From Thermoplasmata archaeon (lineage in GTDB: Archaea > Thermoplasmatota > Thermoplasmata > Thermoplasmatales > GCA-001856825): a stretch of 64,000 bases of DNA. Both the position numbers and the translations under genes were made by a program. Each line of letters starts with the position of its first letter. Positions within the stretch are counted from its first letter, which is position 1. Location of the stretch: contig JAJYUV010000001.1 of NCBI GenBank assembly GCA_021792355.1, positions 186,001 through 250,000 on the forward strand, given 5' to 3'. A model generated the notes under the pieces. That model saw nothing but the letters and a program-made list of their open reading frames with translations. It made no database searches and was not told where the DNA came from. Of this stretch, positions 34,498 through 44,251 are shown in pieces.

Positions 34498-35790
34498 TTG
34501 CCAAGAAAAGTAGCAGTAGTTGCAGGAGGATTGTCCTATTTCTCAAAAGCAAGAAGGGACAAAACTCAGGAAGAGCTTGCGGCCGAAGCTGCGAGGATGG
34601 CTTTGTTCGATAACGATATCAATTTGTCAAAGGACGACATTGATGGAACAATAGTTTCTTACTTCTCTGATCACTTCGAGAATCAGCTCCTGTTTGGGTC
34701 GATAATTCAAGACTATCTCGGATTCAACCCCAAACCATCCGTAAGAATAGAGGGGGGCGGTGCAACTGGAGGACTTGCCGTCAGAGATGCGTATGCACAT
34801 GTGGCCTCCGGTCTTCTAGATGTGGCCATGGTTATAGGATTTGAGAAAATGTCTGAAGTTAACACTGCAAAAGGGAACGAATTCATCGCTCTGGCCTCCG
34901 ATACGGATTGGGACTTTCCGATTGGTGGCTTTTACAGCGGTTATTATGCTCTTATGGCAAAGCGCCACATGGAAGAGTTTGGAACGACTGAGGAGCAGAT
35001 GGCAATGGTTGCTGTAAAAAACAGAAACAATGCCCAACACAACAAGTTTGCTCAGACGAATCCAAAGATGAATCCTTTCGGCATGAAGGAGGGTGGAAAG
35101 ATAACAGTCGATGACGTTCTAAAATCACCTTACGTAGCCTTCCCACTGAAAAGGTTGGATATATGCCTCATGAGTGATGGGGCTGCTGTCTTGATTCTTG
35201 CTTCAGAGGAGAAAGCAAAAAAAATTACGGATACACCCATTTGGATTACTGGAACGGGTGCAGGTACCGACGCAATGAGGGCTGGAGATAGGCCGAGAAC
35301 CGTTTCAGGGGTTCCGATTTTGCCACACGAGAAAAAGGAATGGTACAAAAATCTCGAATACCCGGGGGTTCACTCATTCAGGGCAGGCAGGGAATCGGCC
35401 AGGCAGGCATACAAGATGGCTGGGATCACAAATCCCCTGAAACAGCTGGATGTCATCGAGCTCCACGACGCTTACACTAGCAGTGAAATTCAGACTTATG
35501 AAGATCTTGGCTTGACAAAGTACGGACAAGGAGGTAAACTGATAGAGGAAGGAGTCACTGCCCTAGACGGGGATCTTCCAGTGAATCCCTCCGGAGGCCT
35601 GATCGGAGCGATGCATGCCGTTGGAGCGACTGGAGTTATGCAGGGTGTTGAGATGTTCTGGCAACTTCAAGGAGTTGCTGGAAAGTTCCACGGATCTGAT
35701 AAGACTCAGATCAAGAAAGCAGAGAGAGGATTGATACACTCTCACGCCGGCACTGGGACGTATGTAACTGCGACCATAATGGAGAGGTGA
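34498..35790 (+). CDS. Thiolase-superfamily protein (SCP2/Ltp2-like) lacking the nucleophilic Cys
   Basis: 430 residues, TTG start with GGTGAT three bases before it. Thiolase fold with the SCP2/archaeal arrangement. The usual C-A-S-G nucleophile site reads EGGGATGG, so Gly88 replaces the catalytic Cys. HDAYTSSEIQ stands where the family has HDCF, and SGGLIGAMHAVGATG keeps only the His of the GHP motif. A conventional Claisen thiolase reaction is therefore unlikely. Cys-less homologues such as Ltp2 work as retro-aldolases with a DUF35 partner, and here a DUF35 gene overlaps the end. Function by analogy is inference; an acyltransferase assembly role is also possible. Confidence 0.85.
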   Translation: MPRKVAVVAGGLSYFSKARRDKTQEELAAEAARMALFDNDINLSKDDIDGTIVSYFSDHFENQLLFGSIIQDYLGFNPKPSVRIEGGGATGGLAVRDAYAHVASGLLDVAMVIGFEKMSEVNTAKGNEFIALASDTDWDFPIGGFYSGYYALMAKRHMEEFGTTEEQMAMVAVKNRNNAQHNKFAQTNPKMNPFGMKEGGKITVDDVLKSPYVAFPLKRLDICLMSDGAAVLILASEEKAKKITDTPIWITGTGAGTDAMRAGDRPRTVSGVPILPHEKKEWYKNLEYPGVHSFRAGRESARQAYKMAGITNPLKQLDVIELHDAYTSSEIQTYEDLGLTKYGQGGKLIEEGVTALDGDLPVNPSGGLIGAMHAVGATGVMQGVEMFWQLQGVAGKFHGSDKTQIKKAERGLIHSHAGTGTYVTATIMER

Positions 35791-36242
35791 TAAAGTTGAC
35801 AGAAGTATATTCGATGGACCCACTTATAATAAAGACCCCATATGAGATAACATACAAACATTCCTACGGAAAAACGAGTAGATTCTTCACTTCCCTATCC
35901 TCAGGTAAACTGATGGCTACGAGGTGCAATCACTGCAAGGTCACATTCCTCCCACCTAGGTCAGACTGCCCATACTGCCTTGCAGAAACCGAATGGGTAG
36001 AGATATCGGGTAAAGGAAAAATTCACACGGTCACGACCCTGTACTTTTCAGGAGAGAGATTCCTGAAAGATCTTCCTTTCCAGCTAGTATATGTGGATTT
36101 GGAGGGAGTAGATACGCTCTTCCTGACCAGACTGAAGACCAAGGACATGAAGAAAGTGAAGGTGGGTATGAAGATAAGACTGAAGATTTCCAAGGAACCC
36201 GAATGGAGATCATCCGATGTCTGGGCCGAACTAGACGAATGA
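35787..36242 (+). CDS. DUF35 OB-fold protein with rubredoxin-like zinc ribbon
   Basis: 151 residues. Zinc ribbon RCNHCKVTFLPPRSDCPYC supplies four cysteines, followed by an OB-fold (GKGKIHTVTTLYFSG to AEL). DUF35 proteins bridge or channel CoA substrates between thiolase-fold enzymes and partners. The GTG at 35787 overlaps the thiolase-like stop; a TTG at 35796 behind GAGGTGAT is an equally good start. The pair forms a two-gene operon ended by a T-run. No HMG-CoA synthase is next to it, unlike the known archaeal mevalonate complex. Confidence 0.9.
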   Translation: MIKLTEVYSMDPLIIKTPYEITYKHSYGKTSRFFTSLSSGKLMATRCNHCKVTFLPPRSDCPYCLAETEWVEISGKGKIHTVTTLYFSGERFLKDLPFQLVYVDLEGVDTLFLTRLKTKDMKKVKVGMKIRLKISKEPEWRSSDVWAELDE

Positions 36243-36256
36243 GAAACTCAGACTTC

Positions 36257-36277
36257 TACTTTTTTTTGTTTTATTTA
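36257..36277 (+). terminator. T-run terminator after the DUF35 gene
   Basis: Eight consecutive T (36260-36267) then GTTTTATTT, 15-30 bases after the stop codon at 36242. Also marks the edge of the decayed IS element. Confidence 0.55.
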
Positions 36278-37224
36278 GGTTTCAACTCTTTCCCTAGCCC
36301 CCGAGATGATATGACTCCAACAATATTGTTGAGCGTTCTTTGTCTTTGATGCAAGTGTATCGAATGCACTGTATCTATCGTGGATGTCAGTATCGTTGTG
36401 CTTGCGTAGGATGGCAAGAGCAACCTCGTTGTTGTTGCTCTTCGCTGTATGGAATATCGCGTCTGCCTTTGCAACGAACACCCATAGATCTGTGTCCAAT
36501 CCGTTCTCCCTCCACGAAGTGGTATCCATCTGCTTGGATGGCGCTTCCCTCATTGCATCAATGAGCCCTTGGTATTCATCGCCAAGGGCATCTGATAACT
36601 GATAGAGAATCTCCTGTACTTCTCCCTCAGACATTTTTATCCCGAACATCTCCTTCATAGTCGATGATACCTTCTCTATGCTCATCCTCACGCCTATCTT
36701 CAGGTATGCGGTGTGAGCATTGCCCTGAGGGACAATCTCGCACCCGGGAGTGCATTGGCTATGTCTGGTTCAAACGTCTTCCTGCATTTTCTGCAGTACA
36801 TCATTTCTATGCGGTACTGTATGGCTGTTGGCTCGATGGGAGGGACATCTCCGGTAACCCTTGTCCGTATGCCTTTCCAGACAGGGGGAAATGAACATAT
36901 CGGGCAGTTGAATTCCGATGCCTTTAGAGTGATTCGTTCCGTTATCCTTGGAGTTCTCCTGAAGTGTCCCTTGTGACCGAACTGTGCTCCAGGGTTCTTG
37001 GTGCTCCCATTCATCTGGAGATGTTCCTCTATGATAAAGTACGACTTCCCATTCTTCACTCCTACAACTGAAGGATGCCGTTTCTTGTACTCTTCAATCT
37101 CCTTCTTGAACCTTTAGTTCTCCTCATTTATTTTCCTGATCTCATCACCAAGCTTCTTGTTCTGGTCAACAAGATAATCTATAATCTCCTGATCCCTTGG
37201 TGTTTCTGCAAGAAATAGATGCAT
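36275..37224 (-). pseudogene. Decayed IS66-like transposase
   Basis: Three pieces in order on the minus strand. From the ATG at 37224 a coiled-coil start (DYLVDQNKKLGDEIRK) meets an in-frame TAA after about 34 codons. The next frame (to 36700) contains a zinc-finger-like region, FNCPICSFPP and MYCRKCRK, as in IS66 TnpC. A one-base shift near 36700-36720 then leads to the third piece (36691-36275) with SEGEVQEIL, DTTSWRENG and QQYCWSH, resembling the IS66 catalytic core up to the CW-H motif. The C-terminal half is missing. Nonsense, frameshift and truncation together mean it is inactive. No terminal repeats identified. Confidence 0.7.
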
Positions 37225-37287
37225 GCTGTATATACAACACCACATATTTACATGTTTTTGAAATTGGGTTTGTATAAAAATAGGGCG

Positions 37288-37330
37288 ATCAGGAACAGGG
37301 GACTGACCTGTTACCCCTTATCGACCTGAT
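37288..37330 (-). terminator. Nested hairpins after urocanase, probable terminator
   Basis: Outer arms ATCAGG (37288-37293) and CCTGAT (37325-37330); inner arms AACAGG (37294-37299) and CCTGTT (37307-37312); an alternative AGGGG/CCCCT pairing exists. On the minus strand the structure follows the hutU stop by 55 bases and is followed by CCCTATTTTTATAC. It may instead be an IS-related end sequence. Confidence 0.45.
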
Positions 37331-37384
37331 TTTTAAAGCCAATGTATGATGGTCAACCGAAGTGAGTTTAGGAAGATTTGGGCT

Positions 37385-39040
37385 CTACTTCACATAGGGG
37401 GCTCTGAATTTAACTCCAGACCTAATGAGATTCAGAGACTGGTTGTATCCAGCATCTGCGTGTCGAAGCACTCCCATTCCGGGATCGGCATTAAGAACTC
37501 TTTTCATCCTCTCCTCTGCACTCGAAGTCCCATCAGCAACGATGACGAAACCAGAATGAATCGAGTTGCCAATACCTGTACCTCCACCGTGATGAATAGA
37601 GACCCAGCTAGCTCCTGAAATTGCGTTGAGAAGTGCATTAAGTATCGGCCAATCTGCTATTGCATCGCTACCGTCTTTCATTTTTTCAGTTTCCCTGTAT
37701 GGTGAGGCTACACTTCCTGTATCGTGATGATCCCTTCCAATGGCTATCGGTGCGCCTAATATTCCATCCCTCACTAGATGGTTGATCAGGAGTCCTATCT
37801 CCTCCCTCTGGCCATATTTTGCATAACATATTCTTGCTGGAAGTCCCTGAAAGTGCACTCTCTCCTTCGCAAGCCTTATCCACTTCAAGAGATGTGAATC
37901 ATCCCTGAAGGTTCTGATTATCTCATCGTCTATTTTAAAAATGTCTTCAGGGTCGCCTGAAAGGGCCAGCCATCTAAACGGTCCTGATCCTATCTCAAAA
38001 AGATCCCTTATATACGCCGGAATGTACCCTGGGATGTCAAAAGCATTCTTCAGTCCTCCCTCGACAGCCCTACCTCGTAGGTTATTTCCATAATCAAACG
38101 TCTTTGATCCCTGCTCCTTGAACCATAATATGGCCTTGGTCTCTTTCACTATCGACTTATAGACCTCACTCTTGTATTTTTCGGGCTCATTCTTTCTAAA
38201 TTGTTCAGCAGTCCTAACGTCATAACCTTCTGGAATGTATCCTACATTCAAATCATGAGCAGCGGTCTGATCCGAGACTATATCTGGAACAATTTTCCTT
38301 TCTTTCAGTTCGTCGTATACTGTTGCAGCGTTGCCCAGAAGCCCTATCGAAAGAGGTTTTCCCTTTTCGATGGCCTCGTCCTTCATTTTCAGGGCTTCAT
38401 CTAACGACCTGGTGAAGGTATCAAGGTATCTATCTCTCAATCTTCTATTGATTTTCTCCTCATCGACTTCGACTATTATTCCAGTTCCATCGTTCATGGT
38501 TATTGCTAGTGGTTGCGCTCCTCCCATTTCACCTAGTCCAGACGAAAGGAACCACTTACCTTTCAAGGTATCAGAATTAAATTCCTTTCTGGCTAAGGCG
38601 GAAAGAGTTTCGAAAGTTCCTTGCAGGACGCCTTGCGTTCCAATGTAAATCCAAGAGCCGGCCGTCATTTGTCCAAACATAGTCAAACCCTTTCTCTCCA
38701 GTTCCCAAAAGATATCATCAGTAGCCCACTTGGGTACTATCTGGGCGTTAACGATCAGCACTCTCGGACTCATTTCAGTGGTCTTGAAGATTCCAACCGG
38801 TTTCCCTGATTGAATTAGGAGAGTTTCATCGTTATCCAGGAGCTTGAGATTTTCGACGATTTTATCAAACGCTTCCCAGTTTCTCGCAGCTTTCCCCTTC
38901 CCTCCATAAACTATCAAGTTGGCAGGATCTTTAGCTACCATTGGATCGAGATTGTTCATCAACAATCTCAGGGCCGCCTCTTGTCCCCAACCCTTGGTAT
39001 TAAGTTTTGATCCTTTAGGTGCATGAATTTCTCTCATCAT
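37385..39040 (-). CDS. hutU: Urocanate hydratase
   Basis: 551 residues, full length. Converts urocanate to imidazolone propionate in histidine degradation, using tightly bound NAD as electrophile. Seen: N-terminal [10 protein letters not shown], the conserved [10 protein letters not shown] segment with the family Cys, [36 protein letters not shown] and [11 protein letters not shown] near the end. No hutH, hutI or hutG gene is adjacent. TATA-like TTTTTAATAATC upstream suggests its own promoter. Histidine would be a nitrogen/carbon source in a protein-fed heterotroph. Confidence 0.96.
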   Translation of the reverse strand: MMREIHAPKGSKLNTKGWGQEAALRLLMNNLDPMVAKDPANLIVYGGKGKAARNWEAFDKIVENLKLLDNDETLLIQSGKPVGIFKTTEMSPRVLIVNAQIVPKWATDDIFWELERKGLTMFGQMTAGSWIYIGTQGVLQGTFETLSALARKEFNSDTLKGKWFLSSGLGEMGGAQPLAITMNDGTGIIVEVDEEKINRRLRDRYLDTFTRSLDEALKMKDEAIEKGKPLSIGLLGNAATVYDELKERKIVPDIVSDQTAAHDLNVGYIPEGYDVRTAEQFRKNEPEKYKSEVYKSIVKETKAILWFKEQGSKTFDYGNNLRGRAVEGGLKNAFDIPGYIPAYIRDLFEIGSGPFRWLALSGDPEDIFKIDDEIIRTFRDDSHLLKWIRLAKERVHFQGLPARICYAKYGQREEIGLLINHLVRDGILGAPIAIGRDHHDTGSVASPYRETEKMKDGSDAIADWPILNALLNAISGASWVSIHHGGGTGIGNSIHSGFVIVADGTSSAEERMKRVLNADPGMGVLRHADAGYNQSLNLIRSGVKFRAPYVK

Positions 39041-39184
39041 TATACAGCATAATATTCTCGATTATTAAAAATGTGGAAATCTTTGGGAGGATTAAATCTA
39101 TTGAAGTAAAATTCGTCTATATGAAAATTGACAAAATTTACTTCAATTATTAATACGGTTTAACTTCATCCTGGATTCCACGAC

Positions 39185-40021
39185 TCAGTACTTGTAGAAA
39201 CCTTCTCCGCTCTTCCTGCCAAGTTTTCCCGCTTCAACCATCTTTCTCAAAATTGGTGCTGCCCTAAATTTGGGGTCTTTGAACGAATCGTACATCACGT
39301 CCATTATGTTCACGACAGTGTCTAGGCCAATCAAGTCACCGAGCGTCAGGGGGCCCATCGGAAAGTTTCCTCCCAACTTCAGTGCTTTATCTATATCCTC
39401 TCTAGACGCAAGGCCCTCCGAGAATTCAAATGCCCCTTCATTGACCAGCATGGCTATAACTCTCGTCGTTACGAAACCCGGGGAATCGTTGACCACGACG
39501 TATTCTTTATTGACACTTTTTGAGAATTCTATTGCTCTTGCAACTGCATCGTTCGAAGTACGCACTCCCTTTATTATTTCTATCAGGTTCATCAGAGGCA
39601 CTGGATTGAAAAAGTGAATGCCCAGGAACCTTGATGGGTCCCTAAGGCTGGATCCCAGGGAAGTTATGCTGATTGATGAGGTGTTTGACGAAATTAACGC
39701 TTTGGGGGAAACTATCGGCTCAATCTTCTTGAAAAATTCTATTTTTTCTTTTTGGTTTTCGACCACGGCTTCTATCACAATGTCGCACCCCGAAAATTGA
39801 TTCAAGCCCTCAGCGTACTTTATTTTGGAGAGTACCTCTTCTTTGGACCGATTTATCATTTTCTTGTCAATCAGCTTGTCAAGACTCTTGCTTATCGCGG
39901 CTATCCCTTTGTCGTAAAATGTTTTGCTGACATCCGTTGCAATGACATCGTGACCGGCAGTCGCAGAAATCTGTGCAATTCCAGAACCCATTATACCCAT
40001 TCCAACTATTCCAATTTTCAT
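39185..40021 (-). CDS. 3-hydroxyacyl-CoA (3-hydroxybutyryl-CoA) dehydrogenase
   Basis: 278 residues. N-terminal NAD-binding GIVGMGIMGSGIAQISATAGH, catalytic loop LGIHFFNPVPLMNLIEII with the His-Glu dyad region, and C-terminal dimerisation part PMGPLTLGDLIGLD. Single-domain form typical of short-chain substrates. It starts one base behind the thiolase stop, so the pair carries out two consecutive steps of acyl-CoA oxidation or, reversed, acetoacetyl-CoA reduction. Confidence 0.95.
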   Translation of the reverse strand: MKIGIVGMGIMGSGIAQISATAGHDVIATDVSKTFYDKGIAAISKSLDKLIDKKMINRSKEEVLSKIKYAEGLNQFSGCDIVIEAVVENQKEKIEFFKKIEPIVSPKALISSNTSSISITSLGSSLRDPSRFLGIHFFNPVPLMNLIEIIKGVRTSNDAVARAIEFSKSVNKEYVVVNDSPGFVTTRVIAMLVNEGAFEFSEGLASREDIDKALKLGGNFPMGPLTLGDLIGLDTVVNIMDVMYDSFKDPKFRAAPILRKMVEAGKLGRKSGEGFYKY

Positions 40022-40022
40022 T

Positions 40023-41183
40023 TTATATCGCCTCTAACGCTACAGAGTAAGCCCCACCACCACCGTGGCAGATTGTTGCCAACCCTCTTCCAAGTTTCAG
40101 ATCTTCTAACTCTCTTATCAGGGTCAATACAATCCTTGCACCAGACGCTCCCAGAGGGTGACCGAGAGCAATTGCTCCACCCCTGATGTTGAACTTTTTC
40201 CAGTCTATGTCAAGTCCGTCTCTAACTGCTATGGATGCGACAGAGAACGCTTCGTTGTGTTCTACCAGGTCAAAATCGCCGATCTTCATACCGACCCGTT
40301 TTAACAGGTTCTTCACTGAAGGCACTGGTGCATAAGGAAAATCGGAAGGATCCATAGACGTTGTATCAAATCCAAGAATCTTAGCCCTTTTCTCTAGGGA
40401 GTTCTGGTTTATGAAATCTTCATTTGCGAGAACCAAGGCCGCGGCTCCGTCTGTGAGTTGGGACGAGTTGCCAGCAGTCAGCACCCCATCCGGAGAGAAT
40501 GCGGGTTTGAGTCCAGCCAACATTTCCTTGCTCGTATCTCTTATGCCTTCATCGATGTCGAATCCTTTAACAGGGGCTATTTCCTTTTTATAGTATCCAT
40601 TCTTTGTTGCTTCAGAAGCCCGCCTGAAGCTTTCAAGAGCATATTCATCAGCCATTTCCCTGGTTATGTGGTGGTTCTTCGCCCAATCGTCAGAAATTGC
40701 TCCCATGTGCTTGTTGTACTTGAAATCCCACAGGCCATCTTTGATCATAGCGTCCATGACCGGTCGAGATGCGCTGATTCCTTTATTCTCCCGTCTGAAA
40801 CTTGAGTCCAGGATGAAAGGGGCATTGCTCATGCTCTCCATACCGCCAACCACCATTACGTCTCTCTGCCCCGACTTTATTTGGTAGAATGCATTCGCCA
40901 TTGCCAACATTCCGGATGCACAAACCATGTTCACAGTTGAACCAGAAACCTCAACCGGAATCCCGGCTGCTATTGCTGCCTGTCTTGCCGGATCCTGTCC
41001 GAGACCAGCTTCAATGACATTTCCCATCACGACCTCCTGCACCTTTGAAGGAGGAATACCTGCGTTTTCGAGTGCAGCCTTTATTGCAACTGTCCCGAGT
41101 TCTATCGCGCTATATCCGGCCAGTGACTTTCCATATTTTCCAAGTGGGGTTCTCATTCCACCAATAAAGAAAACATCTACCAT
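40023..41183 (-). CDS. Acetyl-CoA C-acetyltransferase (thiolase)
   Basis: 386 residues with all thiolase catalytic elements: nucleophilic Cys in VNMVCASGM, NEAFSVAS, the GHPLGASGAR histidine and the C-terminal ATICHGGGGAY cysteine. Operates in degradative (3-ketoacyl-CoA cleavage) or synthetic direction. Operonic with the 3-hydroxyacyl-CoA dehydrogenase. Its intact active site contrasts with the Cys-less homologue at 34.5 kb. Confidence 0.96.
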   Translation of the reverse strand: MVDVFFIGGMRTPLGKYGKSLAGYSAIELGTVAIKAALENAGIPPSKVQEVVMGNVIEAGLGQDPARQAAIAAGIPVEVSGSTVNMVCASGMLAMANAFYQIKSGQRDVMVVGGMESMSNAPFILDSSFRRENKGISASRPVMDAMIKDGLWDFKYNKHMGAISDDWAKNHHITREMADEYALESFRRASEATKNGYYKKEIAPVKGFDIDEGIRDTSKEMLAGLKPAFSPDGVLTAGNSSQLTDGAAALVLANEDFINQNSLEKRAKILGFDTTSMDPSDFPYAPVPSVKNLLKRVGMKIGDFDLVEHNEAFSVASIAVRDGLDIDWKKFNIRGGAIALGHPLGASGARIVLTLIRELEDLKLGRGLATICHGGGGAYSVALEAI

Positions 41184-41534
41184 TTTAGGTCATCCTTCTC
41201 CACCCAGCCTTAACCGTCATTATTAATGGTTCACTTATATCAACAAACTCAAATTCAGGTCTCAACTAGATCAATTCCAGATTTTCTACTAAAATAAAAG
41301 CATTTAGCGGATCAATGGCAGGTACAACTTTCAATTCACTACCCTCGTTATAGGGGATGCAACAAACTGCACACGGAAACCGTCTCGCTTGACTTAAACA
41401 GTACAGGAATAAAGCAGCTGCACCAAGTGGGGAGATTCGGAGACAGATGACATCGTTATTTTTAGTAGTTGCAGGTCATGAATTTAGACGATTGTCATTA
41501 GTGATGTTTATTAGTTGATATCATATTTGTAATC
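41184..41534. other. Intergenic region between divergent thiolase and DNA ligase genes
   Basis: About 350 bases without a supported gene. TGTTTATTAG at about 41506-41515 is a likely TATA element for the ligase. No tRNA or strong repeat seen. Confidence 0.5.
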
Positions 41535-43301
41535 GTGAGATTCCTAGCTCTTGCGGAAACCCTTGATAAAATAGAGAGCACTACTAAAAGACTTGAGATG
41601 GTAGAACTGATCTCTAAGTTACTGCAGGGCGCAGAAGATGACATAAGAGAAACGGTATTCCTTCTTCAAGGGAAAGTCGCGCCTGACTACGAAGGTATTG
41701 AGCTGGGTATAGCTGAGAAAATAGCGATAAGAGCACTTTCGTCCCTCAGCGGTCTGAGGGAAGAGGCTATAGAAGGTGACCTCGTAAAGAAAGGTGACCT
41801 TGGAAAGATAGGAGAAGAATTACTAAAGAGCAAGAGACAGGTATCCTTGTTTACTGAGGAACTGACTGTCAGGAAAGTATATGATTCACTATTAAAAATC
41901 TCAAAAACCAGCGGGGAAGGATCCCAAACCAGAAAGCTCCAGATCCTTCTGGACTTACTTCACAGTGCCGAATCAGTAGAAGTCAGGTATCTGCTTAGAA
42001 TAGTCACTGGAAAGATGAGAATAGGAGTGGCAGATATGACAATAGTAGATTCTATCGCACTGGCCTTCGGCTCAAAGGACAAGAGCGACTTAGTAGAGAG
42101 AGCTTACAACATAATGCCGGATCTGCCGGAGCTGGCATACAGAGCAATGGCGGGAGGTATAGATTCACTGTCCACTATACGCATCACTCCTGGAATCCCG
42201 ATCAGGTCAATGCTTGCGGAGCGGTTGCCTTCACTGCGGGAGATTCTGGAGAGAATGGATGGTAAATTTGCAATAGAATACAAATATGATGGTCTTAGGA
42301 CGCAAGTTCACAAGACAGGTGACAAGGTGGAACTGTTCTCTAGAAGACTTGAGAACATCACTTCACAGTTTCCAGATATCGTAAAGGAGATTGTTGAGAG
42401 CGTTAAGGTGGAAAACGCTATCCTGGACGGAGAGGCAGTGCCCTACAATATGGCAACAAACGAGATGCTTCCATTCCAGGAGATTTCAAAACGAAGAGGG
42501 AGAAAGTACGATCTCAACGAGGCAATGGAGAAGATCCCAGTGGTCCTCTTTCTCTTTGATGCCATGATGCTGAACGGAAGGAGCCTAATGGAGATTCCAT
42601 ACGCAGAGAGAAGACTGAAACTTATCAACTCTGTCAAAGAGTCAAGTAAGATAAAAATAGCGAAAAGCAGGGTCGTGACGGACGTAGAGACGGCAGATAA
42701 ATTCTTCAACGAGGCGCTAGAAGCTGGATGCGAAGGTATAATGGCAAAGAGCATAGAGGACAAATCAATATACAAACCAGGTGCGAGAGAATTCCTCTGG
42801 ATAAAGTACAAGAGAGAGTACCAACTCGAAATGGAGGATACTGTTGACCTTGTGGTGGTTGGTGCATTTGGTGGCCAGGGAAAGAGGAGCGGAGGTTACG
42901 GGGCTTTACTCATGGCAGTTTATTCCAAGGAAGAGGATAGATTCAAGACCATATGCAAACTTGGTTCAGGATTCTCTGATGAGCAGTTAGACAACCTTCC
43001 AAGGATGCTGAAGTCCTACTCAACAAAAAGGAGAGATCCCAGAGTTGAAAGTTCCATTGACGCGGACTTCTGGTTCAGCCCTTCGTTGGTGCTTGAAGTG
43101 AAGGGAGCGGAAATCACGCTGTCTCCGACCCATACGTGTTGCAGAGACATAGTAAGGAAGGGCGCAGGTCTCGCCATCAGGTTTCCTCGATTTACTGGAA
43201 AATGGAGGGATGACAAAAAGGCGGAAGATGCAACGAACGAAGAAGAAATTCTTGGAATGTACCATTCGCAAAGAAAGAAGATTCTTGCTGACAATACTTA
43301 A
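41535..43301 (+). CDS. lig: ATP-dependent DNA ligase
   Basis: 588 residues, replicative archaeal ligase I type. N-terminal helical DNA-binding domain (about 1-215), adenylation domain with catalytic Lys250 in EYKYDGLRTQ, motif III region FLFDAMMLNG, motif IV EGIMAKS, motif V FLWIKYKREY, and OB domain ending near the C terminus. Start is GTG, with a TATA-like element 20-29 bases before it (leaderless). Joins Okazaki fragments; usual cofactor ATP by family. Confidence 0.96.
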   Translation: MRFLALAETLDKIESTTKRLEMVELISKLLQGAEDDIRETVFLLQGKVAPDYEGIELGIAEKIAIRALSSLSGLREEAIEGDLVKKGDLGKIGEELLKSKRQVSLFTEELTVRKVYDSLLKISKTSGEGSQTRKLQILLDLLHSAESVEVRYLLRIVTGKMRIGVADMTIVDSIALAFGSKDKSDLVERAYNIMPDLPELAYRAMAGGIDSLSTIRITPGIPIRSMLAERLPSLREILERMDGKFAIEYKYDGLRTQVHKTGDKVELFSRRLENITSQFPDIVKEIVESVKVENAILDGEAVPYNMATNEMLPFQEISKRRGRKYDLNEAMEKIPVVLFLFDAMMLNGRSLMEIPYAERRLKLINSVKESSKIKIAKSRVVTDVETADKFFNEALEAGCEGIMAKSIEDKSIYKPGAREFLWIKYKREYQLEMEDTVDLVVVGAFGGQGKRSGGYGALLMAVYSKEEDRFKTICKLGSGFSDEQLDNLPRMLKSYSTKRRDPRVESSIDADFWFSPSLVLEVKGAEITLSPTHTCCRDIVRKGAGLAIRFPRFTGKWRDDKKAEDATNEEEILGMYHSQRKKILADNT

Positions 43302-43330
43302 ATTTTTATCCGACACCGACATTTGCTTCG

Positions 43331-44251
43331 ATGGCCTCTATTTCGACCAGAATAGGAAGTTTCTCACTCGAGAATCCTGTTATATTAGCTAGCGGAATTT
43401 TGGACGAAACTTCGGGTTCAATATTACGCAGTCTTAGATCGGGTGCAGGAGCTGCTGTGACAAAGTCAATTGGGGTCAAAGAAAGAAAAGGGTACGATAC
43501 TCCCGTTATCTCTGAAATAAAGACAGGACTGTTGAACGCGGTTGGTCTATCCAATCCGGGAATGGATAACTTCATTGCGGAATACGAAGACTTCCCAGAG
43601 AAGAATAGAACAATAGTTTCGATATTTGGAGGAGATGCCGAAGAGTTCGTGACACTGGCGAGAAAAGTCGAGCGAGCTGGGTTTAGCAAGGTAGAGCTGA
43701 ACTTATCGTGTCCGCACGTGCAGGGAGTAGGTTCTGAAGTTGGACAGGATCCAGACTTGGTTGAAGAAATAATTGCTGAGATAAGGAAGAGTACGAATCT
43801 TCAGATATGGGCAAAACTCACTCCAAACGTAACGGATATTGTGGCCCTTGCAAAAGCTGCGGAAAGAGCCGATGCGTATGTCCTGATAAACACTCTAAGA
43901 GCGATTGGTGTGGAGATATATTCCAGGAAATTTTCGCTATCCAATGTTGTCGGTGGTTATTCAGGACCGGGTATAAAACCGGTCGCCCTAAGGGCGGTGT
44001 ATGACGTCTACAAGGAAACTGGGAAAGACATAGTAGGAGTCGGGGGGATTACGAGCTGGGAAGATGCGATAGAATTCTTCCTCGTAGGATCAAAGGCCAT
44101 TCAGGTCGGGACTGCCCTTCTATACGAAGACTATCCGATATACTCCAATATAAATACGGGAATAGAAAACTACCTCGATAACGAGGGATTCTCCAAGCTA
44201 GGGGACATTGTGGGGGTGATGGTCGACAATGCAGCACTCCAGAGTCATTGA
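43331..44251 (+). CDS. pyrD: Dihydroorotate dehydrogenase, catalytic subunit (class 1B)
   Basis: 306 residues. FMN-binding TIM barrel: PVILASGILDETSG, AVTKSIGVKERKGYDTP, NAVGLSNPGMDNF, catalytic Cys in NLSCPHVQGVG (class 1 enzymes use Cys), and GVGGITSWEDAIEFFLVGSKAIQVGTAL. Its partner PyrK overlaps the end by 23 bases, which defines the class 1B heterotetramer that passes electrons to NAD. A CTTAAATTTTTA box 23-33 bases before the ATG suggests its own promoter. Confidence 0.96.
   Translation: MASISTRIGSFSLENPVILASGILDETSGSILRSLRSGAGAAVTKSIGVKERKGYDTPVISEIKTGLLNAVGLSNPGMDNFIAEYEDFPEKNRTIVSIFGGDAEEFVTLARKVERAGFSKVELNLSCPHVQGVGSEVGQDPDLVEEIIAEIRKSTNLQIWAKLTPNVTDIVALAKAAERADAYVLINTLRAIGVEIYSRKFSLSNVVGGYSGPGIKPVALRAVYDVYKETGKDIVGVGGITSWEDAIEFFLVGSKAIQVGTALLYEDYPIYSNINTGIENYLDNEGFSKLGDIVGVMVDNAALQSH

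Noticed and set aside
36275..37224. Programmed frameshift expression of the transposase
   Set aside because: There is also an upstream in-frame stop and the C-terminal half is absent, so decay explains it better.
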